A DNA stretch of 64,000 nucleotides from the NCBI RefSeq assembly GCF_002078875.1, contig NC_034410.1, positions 39,979,532-40,043,531 of the forward strand, given 5' to 3'. The translations under genes and the position numbers were made by a program. Below the pieces are notes generated by a model. It was not told where the DNA came from, made no database searches, and was given only the letters and a program-made list of their open reading frames with translations. Every line of letters starts with the position of its first letter. Positions within the stretch are counted from its first letter, which is position 1. The DNA comes from Numida meleagris. Taxonomy: Eukaryota; Chordata; Aves; Galliformes; Numididae. Positions 60,368 through 64,000 of this stretch are shown here, in pieces.

Positions 60368-63300
60368 ACACTGCTTGTGTGAGTCCCTCTTATTAGGCTT
60401 AAGTATAAGGAGACAAATATATCATGTTAACACATCAGAATATTGATAATATGATTACTAGTAGATAATGTTGTTAATTTATATTTATTATATAAGTATC
60501 CGTGCAATAGGCACCATCTTGCATATGCCGGATTTCAATATTTCCTTAGAGTTGTTCCTGCTTTCTTGAAGGGGGTGTTTCTAAGGCTACTCTAAATTAC
60601 AGTCTCAAGTTCTCAAGCCTTTCATCTCAACTCCTCTCCCCAGTCCATGCATTTCAAGCAGACCACAATTTTCCACAAACTAAGAGGAGTTATCACTTGT
60701 ATTTAAAAGCCGTGTTGGGATAAATTGGGCTTTCTGTTTAATTATAGCTTAGTACAGAATCATTTTGCATACTATGCAAGTACAAACAAGAACAAGCGCA
60801 GTGGCTATGACTGCAAAGCAATGTTGTAATGGAGGATAGCCAAGTCTAGTTCACTGCGGATGGGCAGAAACAAAGCATGGGCATCTTTTAACACACATGA
60901 GGTGCACATATTGCGGGCACTCTGAAGGCATTCTGTACTCTACACTAGAACTATGTCTGATCTAATGTGAGCACATATAACATTTCTGGCCCACAGATTG
61001 TTTTTAGGCAATCATACATAGAAGCAAAGTAAATCTGGGTTTTTAGTAGCTTTGTGGCATCTTGGAATCTTGTTCTGTGATTTACGTATTTGAACTTGAA
61101 CCATCTAATATGGTATTAGAGTACTTCTTGTTTCAAAGCAAGACATGACCTGCAAATTATAACTTTCAGAAGACACTTATACACCCACTTGCAAGATGCA
61201 CAGATAAGACTTGCACAGATAGAATACAATGCTTAAGATTCTAATGCCTACATATCGCAAAAGTGAGTGCTGTAGAAAAGAGACATATGGAGAAAAGAAT
61301 TTCTTTCAAATGCCATAAATTCTCACACTGGAATGAAAATATTGCATGTACATTCGTACTATTTTATATATATATACAAAAGTATATTTAATCACCTCTG
61401 TTAATTTAGAAGATTCCTACCTTTTCACATTTCCTAGTTATTCAAGAGGTTGTCAGTACTTTTCACATGGGACAAAGAACTGTCCTCTTTACTTCATTAA
61501 GCATCAACATTGATTAGTTGGACCTGGGAGGCCCAAAGATGACAATCACTGGGGCTAGATCGGAGTTAGGAAACCTATTCACGTGACAGGACATCTCTGT
61601 AGTGTCTCCTGGCAATGAGTTGCAGACAAGCATACATGAAGAACACACGTATTGTGCCCCCTCTTTTCCTAGGGAGATAGATGCAGCAGTTCAGATTCTA
61701 GCCCTGGGCTGGTACAGATGGCTGACAAGCAGAGTGAAACACACTGCCCAAACAGCTGTTCCCCACCTCTTCCAAGGAAGAAGTGGGCCATGAGATCCAG
61801 CAGCTGAATGACGCTGCTTTTAGACTGGCAGCACCTGAGCACCTGGGCAATTTTAAGCATGTGAACTTAATGAGACCTAGTCACAGCTCTCTAAGTGAGA
61901 TGCTACAAATGTATTGAGAGCATATCAAAAATTTCCAAACCATCTCATCAACATGACACAATTTTGACACAGACTAACAAAAGAACTATTCAAGCTCCAG
62001 CTGTAGTTATATTTCAGCCATTTTGCTTACAATTTAGACAAAGCTGGTAGCGTTACTAGTATGGTTTTTTTTTCACTAGCAAATACTGACACCATACCAT
62101 TCATCAGATCAACTATCAAAGAGTAATAAGCTCCATTTCTGCATGCACTGGTCATTCAATGTGAATGTCTCAGGTTATTATATGCAATAGCACATACACA
62201 AAGCAAATCTTCATTAGATTCCAAGCTGTGCACCAAAGCTGCATATAGGATCACAGACAAAATGCACCCAATTCAGAAACAGAAGATACATTGCCATGGG
62301 AGGAAATACAAAAGAGACAACACTGAGAGGAGGAGAAAAAGAAGTCAGTAGGGTAAAAGTTCAGTCCAAATGCTTAGCAGTGTGAATGCAGTTGTCTGTC
62401 AGACAAAGAGCATAGTTTCCAATACTGTCAGTCATTTACCATAGAAAACTACAAAGTTGCTTTTTGAACTGGTCAGAGCCCAGGAGACTTCACATGAAAT
62501 GAAAAGCAGAATGAAGAAATGCCAAGGAGGCAGCGAACTGTTTAAAGATCTTTCTGTTATAAAAAAGAGCGAGAGAGAGAGAGAGAGATCTGTTAAGCTT
62601 GAAAAAAAAAAGAAAAAAAAAGGCAAGAAAAGAATATAGTTTTAAAGAATATCTTATGTGTAAACATTCCAATTGGCACTAAGCACAAGATAATTTCCTT
62701 AGTACTGTCAAATAAAGCTCAGACAGTGAAAGCATTTTCCCAAGTTTTATTGCAATTCCTTAACATTTATGGAGGCAGTTAAAAGTGATGTGAAGCAAGG
62801 AAGGTATTCTCTTAGCCTTTTATGACAGGTATCAAGATATTTTATTCTAAGGAAATAGTTATACCTATTTCCTACTATATACAATAATGATGCCTAGAAA
62901 ATGGTTGCTTCAGTCAAATCGATTGTAAACCAGGATTCATTTTATATCTGAAATGATCTCCAAAGATATTGCCAGAATTAAATCCTTGACAATTTTGGAC
63001 ATGCAGAAAATTAGGGATGGGTAGGCATATCATGCTGCTGTACCTCTAAGAATTTTTACAAGAGACTTAGTAGGACTGGAAGGAAATGGATTGTAGAAAA
63101 GAGATATTTAATCCAGAAACATATTCAGTGGGAGAGCTTGGGTTTTGTGGGGAGTGATTTAAGATTTAGTCTTTCCTCTATATTTAGCTCATCATTAGAG
63201 AGAAAGGTGTTTCTGGAGTATCTTTTCAGAACATAAACTCAAAGTGAAGGTGAATACCAAACCCAAACAAAAGAAGAAAGTGTTCGTAATTCAGATCTGT

Positions 63301-63602
63301 ATCTCTGTTAGGAAGAGATGTTCATTATTCCAGGATGCATGCATCAGATTAATCTTAAACCTTTATCTTGTTAAGATAGCTGGTCAAGCTCCTTTACAAG
63401 TGTCCCAAATGATATGACTCTAATTTGTAAAGAGAGCACCATACACAGGCAGGCATTCAGGCAAGGATTTCCAGAAGGTCAAACAAAGAGATGCCAAATT
63501 CTCCTGAACATCAGAAAGAACTGGATTCCTAACACATCTAGGTGCCTTGGAAGATTCAGTCTGGGGACACAGACAACCCTGCATGCAGACATTTCAGTTG
63601 TA
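60368..63602. other. AT-rich non-coding stretch
   Basis: No gene supported. It contains a short (TA)n tract at about 61364-61376 and a (GA)n microsatellite at 62571-62588, followed by A-rich sequence. Confidence 0.45.
62571..62588. repeat. (GA)n microsatellite
   Basis: Nine uninterrupted GA units. Confidence 0.92.
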
Positions 63603-64000
63603 TGAGAGCTGCTCTGGAAGTAATGTCTCCTATTTTATTATGTTGGCCCACAACGTCAGAGGCAGATGTTGGTGGTATGGGGGTAGAGGTTGAACCTTCC
63701 CACCAATATTCCATTACATGCTGTTATCATGCAACAGATGGCAGCAGAGGGGCAACCTGACAGTATGGCATCTGACATGGAAGAGTGTATGGAGCAGAGG
63801 TGTGGAACTGAATTCCTCCATGCAGAAAAAATGGCACCCACTGACATTCGTTGAGGCTTGCTAAATGTCTATGGAGATCAAACAGTGGATGTGAGCACAG
63901 TGAGGCGGTGGGTGGTGCATTTCAGTGGTGACAACAGCAACAGTGGGTCACCTCCTCTGGTGCAGATTGTTACTAGCACAGCATGCAGGCTCTTCTTCAT
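63603..64000 (+). mobile_element. Galluhop-type mariner transposon, 5' part (cut by the window end)
   Basis: The left terminal sequence TGAGAGCTGCTCTGGAAGTA followed by ATGTCTCCTATTTTATT matches the ends of the short element at 55464. The 5' UTR is followed by the transposase start at 63765. A TA dinucleotide directly precedes the element at 63601-63602. The right end lies outside the window. Confidence 0.85.
63765..64000 (+). pseudogene. mariner transposase, N-terminal part, disrupted
   Basis: Starting at ATG 63765, the frame encodes MASDMEECMEQRC.. and the mariner-type N-terminal DNA-binding region. An in-frame TGA at 63852-63854 breaks it after about 29 codons. The same frame then continues recognisably (LLNVYGDQTVDVSTVRRWV), which is the helix-turn-helix typical of mariner transposases. 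Read as written the product would be a short stub, so this copy cannot make transposase. The sequence continues past the window end. Confidence 0.83.

Overview
The window looks like avian nuclear DNA, most likely from a galliform close to chicken. The repeats are the reason: many 5'-truncated CR1 LINE copies ending in the ATTCTATG-type tail, a Galluhop-type mariner transposon, and several copies of one avian-type LTR. The sequence is AT-rich apart from one CpG island and one GC-rich gene. I saw no bacterial, phage, plasmid or CRISPR features.

Layout. About 0.6-5.3 kb holds the 3' part of a minus-strand spliced gene. Three coding exons (1152-1369, 1759-1836, 2137-2290) have good splice sites and compatible phases, and a polyadenylation signal lies at 600-605. 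A CpG island at about 4.68-5.27 kb is the likely promoter. I do not recognise the protein. A minus-oriented CR1 follows at 5.37-6.32 kb, split by an LTR that carries a perfect 5-bp target duplication. From 6.3 to 21 kb the DNA is mostly non-coding, with one ancient and two younger CR1 fragments.

The clearest protein gene is at 21625-22554 on the plus strand. It encodes a 309-residue TOPORS-like RING protein with a C3HC4 RING, the conserved TOPORS central region and a basic C-terminal tail. A candidate 5' non-coding intron, a perfect CRE palindrome and an AATAAA signal surround it. Downstream, two CR1 copies lie tail to tail at 24.7-26.2 kb.

From 26 kb to the end the window is gene-poor. It contains CR1 fragments, two further near-complete copies and one terminal relic of the same LTR, an internally deleted mariner at 55.5 kb and the start of a longer mariner with a broken transposase at 63.6 kb. 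The most unusual structure is at 59942-60367: about 200 bp of degenerate CCCTAA (telomere-like) sequence inside a long inverted repeat with arms of about 110 bp.

The parts do not form an operon or pathway. This is ordinary vertebrate sequence in which two genes sit among layered retroelement insertions. Family names come from recalled sequence features, not from database searches.
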